A stretch of DNA of 64,000 bases from Lichina pygmaea (GCA_963422465.1 OY730173.1:1-64000); one strand, 5' to 3'. Positions 46,139-57,052 are shown, counted from the first letter of the stretch. A program made the numbers and translations. The notes: a model not told the origin generated them from the letters alone.

Positions 46139-46420
46139 CTTCCTAAACTTCTTTTCTGGTTTGTCTTTGAAAAGTCTTGACCAGTTCAACCTAGCCCACC
46201 AACTCTCTTTCTAAGCTCTACCAAGTCAACTGTTTGTTTTAACAAATAGCTACATGTACAAATTTCCTTAGCTACTGCATATTCCACAAGATTTTCCCTA
46301 GTCTTTCCCAAGCTCCAGTTTTTATTCCTCCAAAGGTTTTCTGGAGAAACAAACATGTACCTAGAAGTTCTGCATGGCTCTACAGCTAAATCAGTGTAAG
46401 AATAAAATAAAATAAAATAA
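46139..46420 (+). other. LINE1 3' end and tail
   Basis: It continues LINE1 after B3: a short coding remnant (LLFWFVFE-like), then AT-rich 3' UTR and the tail of four or more TAAAA units from 46401. The tail meets the right copy of the 13-bp target duplication. Confidence 0.8.
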
Positions 46421-46786
46421 AATCCCCATCAATACTGCTGTATTTTCTCTCCTTACTGCCAAGCCAGATCACCAGGTGTTCAGTGTTTCTCTAAGAGACA
46501 TTAAGCAGGTGTTGAAGCTAAAGAAGTGTGTGGATCCTGCCACACTTCTCCCTGCTCAGTACCACAAGTTCCTGGACATCTTCAGCAAGGATAACACTGA
46601 CAAGCTTCCTTCTCTACACCCAGGAGTTGACTACAAGATCAAGATAGAACCAGGAACTCAGGCACTCTTTGGACCTCTGTACAGTATAAGCAGAGAAGAA
46701 CTTGAAGTTCTCAAGAAGTACCTGACAGAGAACCTGAACAAGAACTTTATTCAAGCATCTTCATCATCTGCTGCTACACCAGTCCT
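46421..46786 (+). pseudogene. Element D, start of reverse transcriptase
   Basis: It resumes D after LINE1. LPSLHPGVDYKIKIEPG and GPLYSISREELEVLKKYL, then NKNFIQASSSSAATPVL, are the canonical stretch at the start of a Ty3/Gypsy RT. The last recognisable D codons are near 46786, where LINE2 begins. It is quite readable despite its age. Confidence 0.82.
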
Positions 46787-47291
46787 CTCACCCCAAACTC
46801 TTCCCAGAACCACATCCTTCAAGAACTATCATTTTTGACAAACACCACAATTTGTCATATATTCTGGAAAACAGCCGAGTTCCTCTCTGAAACCACTCAA
46901 ACCTTAAGGTGAAAACCCATCACCTTTGAGAACCACGCGTGTTTGTCAAAAGTTGTGATCTTGAATCCACGATCTTCTTCTTTAACAACCAGCAATCTAC
47001 CCACAACCAGAGAGAGAGTCTCAGGATAAGAGGAATAGTTAGAGTCTGACTGACTCTGGAGCTAGCAGAGTCTTTGGCTCAAGGAAAGTCTAGATAGGGG
47101 GTCTGGTCCCTAGTCTAGGTTAATACTTCTAGCTTTGCCCAGAGCTTAGTTGGAAAAAGCTGCCCAGGAAAGTCTAGTCTTGGGGATTGGTCCCAGGACT
47201 AGATTATTACTGCTGGGAAACCAGGTGACTCTTCTTTCTGGCAGTACTCTGCAGACAGAAAACACTCAACCAGTGCCAAACAATCTCTAAC
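46787..47291 (+). other. LINE2 5' leader
   Basis: About 505 bp before ORF1. LINEs of this type carry an internal promoter here. Two related direct segments (AAAGTCTAG with GGTCCC and TCTAGTC-like sequence, about 47085-47125 and 47170-47205) may be an imperfect duplication. I see no ORF. Confidence 0.6.
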
Positions 47292-48683
47292 ATGGCTCCC
47301 AAGAAGAAAAAACCCACCTCTTCAGAAAGTAACACCAGAGCTACACCAGCTATACTCTTCCAACCAGCTTCCAGTCTGCCTAGCACCCAGTCCAGCTCTC
47401 CTACCCTCCAACCAGCTCCCCAGAATGACTACAAACTAGTAGACTCCTGGATCAAAACCCAACCAGTCCCAGAATCTATTCTGAAAAGCTGGGAAAATAT
47501 CAAAAAGAACTCCTTCTCTACAGAAGCCCAGTCTAGCTCTACTGGCCTCACCAACAGAATCTTCCAGGAGCTGGAGAATATCAACAAGTGGCTGGACAAA
47601 CAAGAAGCCAAGCCATCATATGCCCAGGCTGTCCAAAAATCTATTCCAGCACAAATCCCTCTACCTGCAAGAATTCTCAAAGAAGTTCTTGTACATCCTG
47701 GTATCCAGCCACCTGACATAGCTAATAGAACTCACATCCAGCTTTTCCAGGCTCTTCAAGACAGACTACCCAGCCCCTACAACAAGCAGGTCAGAGCAGT
47801 AAGGAAACTTCCTTCAGAGGATATCCTTATTAACACAGAAAACCAAGAGACTAAAGTCTTCCTAGAGAAAAACCCTGCCTGGGTATCAGCTATCTTCACA
47901 AAGGAAGCAACCATCCAGCCCAAGAGATTTCCAGTTCTGATCCATGGAGTCAGAACAGAAGATATCCAACCTGAAGACCTGGAGAAAACTTGCCAGATAA
48001 TCCAGAACAGTAACCCATCTCTGAGCAAGCAAATCACCATCCTGAGAGCCTACTGGTCTAAGAAGGCTATAGCTTAAAAGAAGCCAGTTACCTCTCTCCA
48101 CCTGGATCTGGCTACCCCTGAACAAGCCAATCTTTTGATTGAGAGTGGGCTAGTGCTGGGGCACAGGATGCATGAACCAGAACCTTTTCTGGCAGACACA
48201 GTTATTGCACAATGTTTCAAGTGCTTTGGCTATGGGCACCAAGCACACTTCTGCAAGAACAAAGCTGTATGTGGTGCCTGTGGAGGCCAGCATGAAAGGA
48301 GAGCCTGCCAAGTTCCTGAACAGCTTCTCAAGCCAAAATGCTGCAACTGCAGAGGAGCTCACCCAGCCTGGGCCAGTGTCTGTCCAGTACGCCAGGAAGC
48401 AGCCAAGAAGGCAAGAGAAGTATGGAACACACACCCAGGAAAATATGAGATCCCAACAGCTACCTCTGTTCCAGCTCTACAACCCCCTCCAGTTATGTCT
48501 TTCCCTCTCTCTCAGTCTCTACCAGGAGAGAAAAAACGTAAAACAGCTGAGCCAAGCAGAAGCTCAGAGCAACTCAGAGGTGCACTCCCAGAAGTGCAAA
48601 TTCTTTCTTCAAGATCAGCCAACTCTGGAGGAAAGCTACTAGCTAACTCCTTCAAGATCTTTGATGCTGAGATGTCTGCATGA
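47292..48683 (+). pseudogene. LINE2 ORF1, gag-like zinc-knuckle protein
   Basis: ATG at 47292; 463 codons to TGA at 48681-48683. It starts MAPKKKKPTSSES, with a Ser/Pro-rich leader, a helical centre and three zinc knuckles near 48210-48385: CFKCFGYGHQAHFC (C-x2-C-x4-H-x4-C), CGACGGQHERRAC and CCNCRGAHPAWASVC. The Lys/Arg/Ser-rich tail is typical. It binds LINE RNA. There is an in-frame TAA at 48075-48077 before the knuckles. The ORF2 ATG overlaps the stop (ATGA), suggesting termination-reinitiation. Confidence 0.87.
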
Positions 48684-50510
48684 AAGACACAAAGCTGACA
48701 CTTCTCCAGTATAATGTGCAAAAAAGCCAATCAGTCCAAGAGCTACTGCTAGCAACCTCAGCTCTCCAAGAGGTGGACATTATTGCACTTCAAGAGCCCT
48801 GGAAAAACCCTCACCTAGAAACAAGCACTTCAACTGTTTTCTCTTCCTTTCTTCCTCTCTACTGTTCAGAGATTGGCAGAACACTTTTTCTTATTAATAA
48901 AAATCTGAAACTCTCTTCTCTTCATCCTACCTTCTGGAATAAAGACTTTGTTTCTCTTGAAATCTACTTGGAAAACTCTTCTACTTCTCTTTGGGTACAT
49001 AATCTCTACTTCACCCCATCAAGTCAAGAAAACTACACAGAGGCATCAGAAGCTCTTCTCTGTTTACTCCAAAATACTTTACAAGAACAAGGACAACATA
49101 TTCTTCTCACAGACTCAAATCTTCACCACCCAGACTGGTTAAAGAAAAGAAGACTGTACTCTGAGACTGCAAACAAGTTTCAAGACCTAATGAAAGATTT
49201 AAATCTGGATTTAGCTATTGCACCTTTCACCCCTACCAGAGCAAGATCTCTTTCTGAAAAACCATGTTCTTCTATTGATCTGTCTTTTATTTCTTCTTCT
49301 CTTTCTAACTCTCTGATTTTCTCTAAAGTGGCTCTTCAGTTCTTTCATGGGTCTGACCACAGACCTGTACTAACCTGCCTGGACCTGGATCCTCCAAGGA
49401 AAATCTGGAAACCAGAAAGAAACTGGAGAACACTGGACTCAAACCTTGCAAGAGTAGAGTGTGAGAAGCTACACCTGCCCTTCCACTTCCAAGACAAATA
49501 TGAAGTGGATGAGTACTTGGAGTATCTTGACAACTTTCTCCAAGAAATAGCAAGCAAATCCACACAGCTCCAGAAGCAATCTGGCCACTCAGTTCCCTGG
49601 TGGAATCAAGAGATCCAAAACAAGGTTAAAGAGGAAAGAAGAGTAAGAAGAAAAGTGCAAAAAAGGCAAGCAAGTCAAGAGGAACTTGAGCAAGCAACTA
49701 AGCTCAAGAAAAAGGCAGTCAGAGATGGAAAACAGAACACTTTCAGACACCAAATCCATGAGCTGGCCAGCTCTTCAAAGTTCTGGAAGCTTGCAAAGTG
49801 GGGAAAGTCCAAAGCCAACAAGACTCCTGATCTTCCTCTGGTTCCTGACCTGGAAACACAAGAAGGAATAGCCAAAACCTTTGAGGAAAAGACTAAAGCC
49901 TTCTCACAACAGTTCTTTCCAAAAGCTCTAGTTCCAGAACCAGGCTCAGAAAGCTCCCAGACTATCTCTGAGATACAGCTCTCCCAGGAGGTAACATGTG
50001 AAGAAGTGGAGTAAATTCTGGCCAAGAAGAAACCTTTCACAGCAGGAGGGAGAGATAAGCTGCCAAATGGATTTCTGAGAGCTCTGGGGCCTAGGTTCTG
50101 CCAAGCTCTAGCTATTCTGACTTCAACATGCTGGAAACTGGAGTACTTCCCTGAAAGATTTAAGAGTGCAAAAACAGTCTGCTTGAGGAAACCTGGCAAG
50201 AGAACCTACAATCAAGCTAAAGCCTGGCGCCCTATAGCTCTGCTAAACACAACAGGCAAGCTGATGGAAGCTATTGCTGCAGCCAGACTAAGCAAGATAG
50301 CAGAAGAAGCTGGACTATTGCCAGATATCCAGATGGGCTTTAGGAAAGGAAGATCCACAGAAGCAGCACTTTTCCTTCTAACCTCCCAAGTGGAAAAAGT
50401 CTGGAAGGAAGGCATGGTTGCATCCCTACTCTCACTGGATATCTCAGGAGCCTATGACAGAGTTCTCCCCAAGATACTACAGCAAATTCTGAAAAGAAAA
50501 AGAATACCTG
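48680..50510 (+). pseudogene. LINE2 ORF2 part 1: endonuclease and RT start
   Basis: ATG at 48680 overlaps the ORF1 stop. An APE-type endonuclease runs to about 49380: LLQYNVQKSQ, DIIALQEPWKNP (catalytic Glu), LTDSNLHHPDW, SSIDLSFIS and HGSDHRPVLTCL (Asp-His). A basic linker leads to RT: KLPNGFLRALGPRF, AWRPIALLNTTGKLMEAI, GFRKGRSTEAALFLL and LLSLDISGAYDRV (first catalytic Asp). An in-frame TAA lies at 50012-50014. C2 interrupts at 50510. Confidence 0.9.
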
Positions 50511-50620
50511 TGTTACAACCCAGGGATGGGAGCCACTCATTTATAGGCAATCAGGCCGCGGGCCAGGCAAGAGGACACCATGGAAGTCAAGTGACCAACC
50601 AACAAGGGGTCACGTGACTG

Positions 50621-50856
50621 TCGAGACACACACGGGAGTCTCGACGCATGATGCATGAAGCATCGAGACAATCTCACCAGTCTCGACGCAGGGTGCATGA
50701 AGTATCGAGACAATCTCACCTGTCTCAACGCAGGATGCATGAAGCATCGAGACAATCTCACCTGTCTCGACGCAGGGTGCATAACATGGTGGGACCGTCG
50801 AGACAATCTCACCTGTCTCGACGTCGAGACTGTCGAGACAATCTCGATCGTCTCGA
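50621..50856. repeat. C-type U3 array of TCGAGAC-N10-GTCTCGA dyads
   Basis: Six inverted repeats, each with exactly 10 bp between the arms, start at 50621, 50663, 50705, 50747, 50798 and 50833. Five are perfect and one has a single mismatch. The first four are at a 42-bp period. A 16-bp perfect palindrome GTCTCGACGTCGAGAC (50815-50830) joins the last two. Fixed spacing fits a dimeric DNA-binding protein. Confidence 0.85.
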
Positions 50857-50867
50857 CAGGCCAGCAC

Positions 50868-50911
50868 TATATAGTCCGGCGATAGTTCCCTTATGGAACA
50901 ATCGTCTTCAA
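50868..50911 (+). promoter_or_regulatory. C2 LTR promoter and predicted RNA 5' end
   Basis: TATATAG at 50868-50874 is followed 36 nt later by GTCTTCAA (50904-50911), the reverse complement of TTGAAGAC (51113-51120) just after the LTR. The arrangement is as in B4 and points to self-priming. Confidence 0.55.
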
Positions 50912-51128
50912 CTCATGTTGTGATCCAGACAACTAGATCTACTTCAATACAATCCTTTTGTACGAAGCTGTTGATCAGGTGTCACCACCACCACATTCCA
51001 CCAAACCCCTTCGCGCTCCTTGACACTCCTCTCCTGCGAGAACCAACCCGCCTTCCGCCTCTTGCCCTAATCCTATACTCGGATAGGACGGTACAGTACA
51101 GACCGCAACACTTTGAAGACCCTCAAGG

Positions 51129-52628
51129 ATGAGTACCTCAGGAGCAACCAACCCCAACTTCCCAGATGGAAAGATTAGCGTCGCCAAGCCAGACCTGTTC
51201 TACGGCGAAAGGAACAAGGTCGACGATTGGCTCATGCAACTCCAAGTCTACTTTCAATTCCAACCAGAGACGAAGCTGCCTAAAGAAAAGTGGCCCCTCT
51301 TTGCAACCACTTACATGAGAGGCAATGCCTATCGATAGATCAAGCCCTACGTCAACAAACATCTCTCAGGAAACAGAGACCACGACAGCACATCGGAATG
51401 GATGACAAAATGGATGCAATTCAAGGACAAGATCAAAAGGATCCTTGGACCATCTAACGAAGACAAAGTGGCTATACGAATGATCCAGCACATCAAGCAA
51501 CGACGCTCAGCCACAGAGTACACCACGCAGTTCAAACAATACTCAGTACTGACTGATTGGGACGACAACGCCCTGATGGTCATGTACCAACGTGGACTCA
51601 AGGAAAACATGAAGGATGAAATTACCTTCGACGGACGAGCGGTCGACACACTGGACAAGCTCATCGCACAAGCAATCGACATCGACGACAAACTATTCGA
51701 GCGAGCGATGGAGAAACACCACGACGGAGGATACAGCCACCCTGCATGGCATGTGAGCAACCACTACAAGCCGCCTAACAAGGCACCACCACATGACCCA
51801 TATGGCTATGCACCCATGGAACTGGATGCAGTCCACCACAAGGGAAGGTTCACGAAGGGAAGGAACAACAAAAAGGGGAAAGCACTGAAGTGCTATGCCT
51901 GTGGCAAGCTAGGCCAAATGGTGAAAGACTGTCATTCAAAGAACAAGGTGCACTGACAGCAACTTAATACGCTCGACGGAGACTGGAATGTCATCAAGCC
52001 AGAGGACCCACCAGGAGAGGCTCAGCTATCCCTCGAACAATGGGATGACTACGATCAGATATTGGAAGCAGCCCACCAACTGGCAACATCAGGAGGCAAG
52101 GACCTACCAGAACTAACAGGTCAGGACAAGGGACAGGAGCCCTTAACCACCTCTGATGGGGACCGAGACAAACCCGCGTCTATCAAAGAAGAAATACCAC
52201 GAGGAAGCTATGCTTACAGCATGGACCCACGAAATCTACAGCACGGTGAACTACAGTGGAGGTTTTGCACGAGGCACTACTGCACCTACCACGAACAACT
52301 ACAAAGGTACGGAGGACATTCACCCTACCACGCCACCTGCCACAAGCATTGGGTCAATTGCGAGAAGGATGCGTGTGAGATCCATCTTTGGGACAAACAC
52401 CAACACACCGCATTCCCCGGGCACACACATGATTGGCACGAACGCCTCATGTTCCTACAGCAAGGCAACAACTACAACTGCTACGTCGACAATTGGCAGT
52501 ACTGCCTCAAGCCTGGATGTGACAAGCATCAGCAAGACAAATTTATGAACAGATTCCTCAGGACTGATGGGAATGGCTGGACCCATTGCCCAGTCAGTGG
52601 AAAGACACTTCAATCAGGAAAAGACTGA
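51129..52628 (+). pseudogene. C2 gag and Cys/His domain
   Basis: ATG at 51129, 18 bases after the LTR. The gag blocks are as in B1, with the knuckle CYACGKLGQMVKDC near 51890 and gag ending at 51956. Downstream in the gag frame are an acidic linker and the Cys/His domain (about 52230-52620; CEKDACEIHLWDKH and WQYCLKPGCDKHQQ). Nearly whole. Confidence 0.87.
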
Positions 52629-52666
52629 ACTCCCTTGTCAAGGGGTGACATCGGGAGCTCAACAAC

Positions 52667-55600
52667 ATGACCCCTAGCAACGCAAAGCACCTGCGACTGC
52701 CTGTGTCACTATACGCCAACACGCCGATACAGACATACGCACTTGTTGACTCTGGAGCCAGTGGAAACTACATTTCAAGACAACTTTACGACACCCTCGG
52801 CACTGGAAGGAGACGCAAGCAGCAGCCCTATCAGCTCGCGATGGCAAATGGACAGACAGAGCTAGTCTGCCATGAGACGCAGCCAATGGAAATAGTTACC
52901 GGACACCATGCTGAAAGGATCCACCTTGATATCGTCGAGTTGGCCACTCAGGATATCTACTTGGGGATGCCTTGGCTAAAGAAGCACAACCCAGTTGTTA
53001 ACTGGAAGACAGGAGTACTCACGTTTAGGAACTGCACTAACAACGCAGCTCGGACCTGTTACCAGCCGCAGAAGGCGTGGACAGATGAGGGAAGGAGTCC
53101 TCAGTGGAACCTCACCGACAGAAAGGACAACTCTCAAGAGAAGAGGTCTGCCTCGACAGGCACACCCTGGAACCAGGTGGCCAAACAGTCAGAGATGAAG
53201 AGAGAGGAAGTTGTTAACTCTCTGGAGATCCCTGAAGAGTACTGACCTGGGTATGATAACCTCTTTCAGGAAGAGACAACGACAGCAGCGTTGCCTAAGC
53301 ACCAACCTTGGGATCATGAGATCAAGTTGCAACCAGGGACAGAGCCAGGATTTGGACCAATTTACCAGTTATCAGAGAAAGAGCTCCAAGTACTTCGCGA
53401 GTACCTGGAGGAAAACCTGAAAAAGGGTTTCATTCAAGAATCTCAATCGCCAGCAGGATACCCGATACTATTTGCACCAAAGAAAGACGGAAGTCTTCGA
53501 CTTTGTGTGGATTACAGGAAACTCAACAACATTACCATCAAGAACCGATATCCGTTGCCAAATGCGAACGAATTACGAGACAGGATCAGCCAAGCTACAA
53601 TCTTTACCAAGCTGGACTTGAAAGGAGCATACAACCTGATACGCATGAAAGAAGGAGAAGAATGGAAGACAGCCTTCAGAACCCGATACGGACACTACGA
53701 GTATCTGGTTATGCCATTCGGACTCACGAACGCACCAGCAACATGTCAAGCATTGATCAACAACGTCATCAGAGCACACCTGGACCAAACAGCTATCGCC
53801 TACCTGGACGACATTCTTGTCTACTCGAACATGCAACAAGAACATACCAAACATGTGAAGGATGTTCTACGATGCCTACAAGAGGCAGGGCTCAAGCTCA
53901 ACCCGAAGAAATGCGAGTTCAACAAACCGGAAGTTGAATTCCTCGGATATATCATAGGGATTGAAGAGATCAAGATTGACCCTGAGAAAATCAAAGCGAT
54001 TCAGCAATGGCCAACACCGACATCAGTTAAGGAAGTACAAGCCTTCCTAGGATTTGCCAACTTCAACCGACAGTTCATCAAGAACTACTCACAGATGGCA
54101 ACTCCACTGACAGAACTCACAAAGAAGGACGTGGAGTACCGGTGGACGGAGAGACAACAAAAAGCATTCCAACAGCTCAAGGACGCTTGCGCCAAGGAAC
54201 CAGTTCTTCTCAACTTCAAGACAGGCCAGCCGACACGAATCGAGACAGACGCTTCAGATCAAGCAGTGGGAGCATGTCTATGCTAACAGGCAGACGGCAA
54301 GTGGCACCCAGTTGCCTACTACTCACGCAAAATGTCACAAGCAGAACGAAACTATGATATCCACGACAAAGAGCTACTGGCAGTCGTCAACGCACTCGAA
54401 CACTGGAGAGTGTACGCGGAAAGCAGTTCCGAACTCACTATTCTCACAGACCACAAGAATCTGACAACGTTCACGACAACCAAGAAGCTGAACAGACGGC
54501 AAGTCAGATGGGCTGAACTCCTAGGGCAACACAAGTTCAAGATCTTGTACACCCCTGGACAAGACAATGGGAGAGCAGACGCACTAAGCCGACGAAAAGA
54601 CCACATGGAAGATGATGAACGCCAAGGAACGATCTTACAGCAGGACCAACAAGGAAACCTGGTACCTCAACCACAGATCAACAAGCTCACGGCAGAAGAC
54701 ACTGAAGAACTAATAAGGAACTACCACGATAATCCAGCACATGGTCACCCAGGAATCACCAAAACCACAGACCTGATCCAACGGGCAGGGAACAATGTCA
54801 TCAATCTCCGACAACACGTCACAAGCTACATCAACAGATGTCTACTATGCCAGAAAAACAAGCATGGAAGACACAAGCCATATGGAGAAGGACACCCGAA
54901 CACGATACCGAGAGGCCCGTGGGAAGATGTGTCAATGGACTTCATCACAAAGCTACCCAAGTCCAAAGACCCAGTCACAGGAATCACCTATGACTTAATT
55001 ATGGTGATTGTGGACAGATTCACAAAATACCTAATAGTGGTACCATTCAAGGAAACCCACACAGCAGAGCAGTTGGGACACCTCCTACTGGACAGATTGG
55101 TCAGGGACCACGGAGTTCCAATCACAGTCATTACTGACAGAGACAAACTCTTCACATCCAACTACTGGAAAACAATCAGTGCAGCCATGGGAACAAAACC
55201 CAAGATGTCTACAGCCTACCACCCACGAACTGACGGCCAGACAGAGTGAGCAAACCAAGTCCTGGAGACTTATTTGCGGCATTACATCAACCAGACCCAC
55301 AGCAATTGGGTACAATTATTACCAGTGGCACAGCTGGCAATCAACCAGCACAGATCAGACTCAACAAAGGAATCACCATTCTTTGCCAATTTTGGACAAC
55401 ACGCAAACATCGGAATGCCAAGCAGAGCTTCACCAAACACGGAGAAAGCACTCCAACATGACAAGCTCCTACAACAAACGCACACAATGATGAGGCATTA
55501 CCTTCAAGAGACCTCAGAAAAGATGCAACGCCAAATGGACAAAAAATCGAAAATGGCACCTCAGCTGAAGAAGGGGGATAAAGTCTACCTCCTCACAAAA

Positions 55601-55966
55601 AATTGGAAAGTCAAGAAACCAAGAACAAAGAAACTGGACCATGTCAAGGTCGGACCATTTTCAGTCGAAGAAAGAACCGGACCAGTCAACATCAGACTGC
55701 GACTACCGAGAGACGCTCAGGTACACCCAAACTTTCACATCTCAATGATCAAATTAGCCGACCAGAGCACACCCTTGCAGGAAACATTTCATTACCAACC
55801 AGAGGAAGAACAGGAATTCGAGGCTGAACAGATCCTGAAGAGAAAAGGTCAGCGATACCTTGTCAAGTGGAAAGACTACCCAGACTCGGAAAATACCTGG
55901 GAGCCACTCAGGAACCTCGCGAACTGCCAGCTCCTCCTGCAGCAGTTCCGGCAGGAGCAGGACTGA
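52667..55966 (+). pseudogene. C2 pol: protease to chromodomain
   Basis: Protease [17 protein letters not shown] (about 52738), RT (53291-54060; [32 protein letters not shown]), RNase H (about 54150-54480; ETDASDQAVGACLC, DKELLAVVNALEHW), finger HPGITKTTDL with CLLCQKNKHGRHK, core VSMDFITKLPKSKDP to STAYHPRTDGQTE (about 54935-55245), and chromodomain [18 protein letters not shown] (about 55857-55910). It is mostly open with few breaks. Confidence 0.92.
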
Positions 55967-56093
55967 ACAGCTCAGCCTGCAGCGCGGACGCATCAATGAC
56001 CGTCGCCGACAAGTCTTCACCATCCACCTCCATTTCAGCAACAAGGCACTGGAGCTTCTTCCTTGCTTGACCCTCAGCACCCTCAAGAACCTT

Positions 56094-56408
56094 TCACTTT
56101 CGGGACACACGAGCCTGCAGCTCGGCAAGCTGCTTGACAAGAGCATCCCGCTTGGCCTCATCGACAGCCAAATCCTCGCGAAGGTTATCCCGAGTCATGT
56201 TCAGCGACTCCCAAGAAAGTGACACACAGGACTTTCCCTGACGAGTGCACTCAGCGCACTTCAACTTATCGTTGTCGTCAGACATTCGGAAGCAGGGCTT
56301 GTGGTTCAAAACACAGAAGTCACACGGAGCAAGCGACACGAAGTTATGATCACAGATCTGGGCTGCCAGTTGGTTTCGGTAAGCAGAGGCACGTGATTTT
56401 GGAGACAT
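56094..56408 (-). CDS. C2 antisense Zn2Cys6/coiled-coil protein
   Basis: It lies opposite to pol, with an ATG at 56408, 44 bp inside the 3' LTR. MSPKSRASAYRNQLAAQIC precedes CDFCVLNHKPC, an 11-residue linker and CAECTRQGKSC, giving C-x2-C-x6-C-x11-C-x2-C-x6-C, the GAL4-type zinc-cluster pattern. The helix NMTRDNLREDLAVDEAKRDA follows. The frame extends upstream into the LTR, but this ATG fits the transcript predicted from the antisense TATA box at 56480-56487. It is the best example with an ordinary start codon. Confidence 0.78.
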   Translation of the reverse strand: MSPKSRASAYRNQLAAQICDHNFVSLAPCDFCVLNHKPCFRMSDDNDKLKCAECTRQGKSCVSLSWESLNMTRDNLREDLAVDEAKRDALVKQLAELQARVSRK

Positions 56409-56452
56409 ACTCAAGAATTCATCAGGACGATGAATGAAGGAGAGGAGGGTAG

Positions 56453-57052
56453 TGTTACGACCCAGGGATGGGAGCCACTCATTTATAGGCAATCAGGCCG
56501 CGGGCCAGGCAAGAGGACACCATGGAAGTCAAGTGACCAACCAACAAGGGGTCACGTGACTGTCAAGACACACACGGGAGTCTTGACGCATGATGCATGA
56601 AGCATCAAGACAATCTCACCAGTCTTGACGCAGGGTGCATGAAGCATCGAGACAATCTCACCCGTCTCGACGCAGGATGCATGAAGCATCGAGACAATCT
56701 CATCTGTCTCAACGCAGGGTGCATAACATGGTGGGACTGTCAAGACAATCTCACCCGTCTCGACGTCAAGACTGTCGAGACAATCTCGATCGTCTCGACA
56801 GGCCAGCACTATATAGTCCGGCGATAGTTCCCTTATGGAATGATTGTCTTCAACTCATGTTGTGATCCAGACAACTAGATCTACTTCAATACAATCCTTT
56901 TGTACGAAGCCGTTGATCAGGTGTCACCACCACCACGTTCCACCAAACCCCTTCGCGCTCCTTGACACTCCTCTCCTGCGAGAACCAACCCGCCTTCCGC
57001 CTCTCGCCCTAATCCTATACTCGGATAGGACAGTACGGTACGGACCGCAACA
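56453..57052 (+). repeat. C2 3' LTR (600 bp)
   Basis: It is the same length as the 5' LTR. The dyad array mixes CpG-containing units (TCGAGAC/GTCTCGA) with CpG-lost but still matched ones (TCAAGAC/GTCTTGA). A polypurine tract ending GGGTAG precedes it. Confidence 0.97.
56480..56487 (-). promoter_or_regulatory. TATA box facing the C2 antisense ORF
   Basis: TATAAATG on the minus strand lies 28 bp inside the 3' LTR and about 72 bp upstream of the antisense ATG at 56408. The surrounding U3 is unrelated to that of B, yet B has a TATA box at the same place. Confidence 0.5.

Larger units (their letters stand above)
39248..46420 (+). mobile_element. LINE1: 5'-truncated Tad1-like LINE, host of B3
   Basis: A short LINE remnant (about 0.74 kb net) split by B3 at 39705-46133. 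It is flanked by AATCCCCATCAAT at 39235-39247 and 46421-46433 (the first A residues may belong to the tail) and ends in a (TAAAA)n tail at about 46401-46420. Truncation at the 5' end with a 13-bp duplication and an A-rich simple tail is standard for target-primed reverse transcription. Confidence 0.88.
50511..51110 (+). repeat. C2 5' LTR (600 bp)
   Basis: It runs TGTTACAA to GCAACA. From GCACTATATAG onward it matches B LTRs; everything before is unrelated to B apart from the GTCACGTGAC palindrome at 50609-50618. Confidence 0.97.
50511..57052 (+). mobile_element. C2: chromovirus, family C (+), nested in LINE2
   Basis: A 6542-bp element with perfect duplication ACCTG (50506-50510, 57053-57057) and two 600-bp LTRs. 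Gag, Cys/His domain, pol and antisense ORF are present and long open stretches survive, with only a few breaks. It is much younger than C1, with many CpGs kept. Confidence 0.97.

Noticed and set aside
46401-46420. AATAAA repeats as a polyadenylation signal
   Set aside because: They sit in the simple TAAAA tail of LINE1 next to its target duplication, so they are part of the insertion and not a separate signal.
50621-50856. Possible CRISPR-like array
   Set aside because: The repeats are imperfect LTR minisatellites with no unique spacers, in a eukaryotic telomeric region.
50537-50923. Cys/His-rich repeat frames across the C LTR (also 26004-26276, 56552-56865)
   Set aside because: They are translations of the dyad minisatellite, open in several frames on both strands as expected of a short-period repeat.
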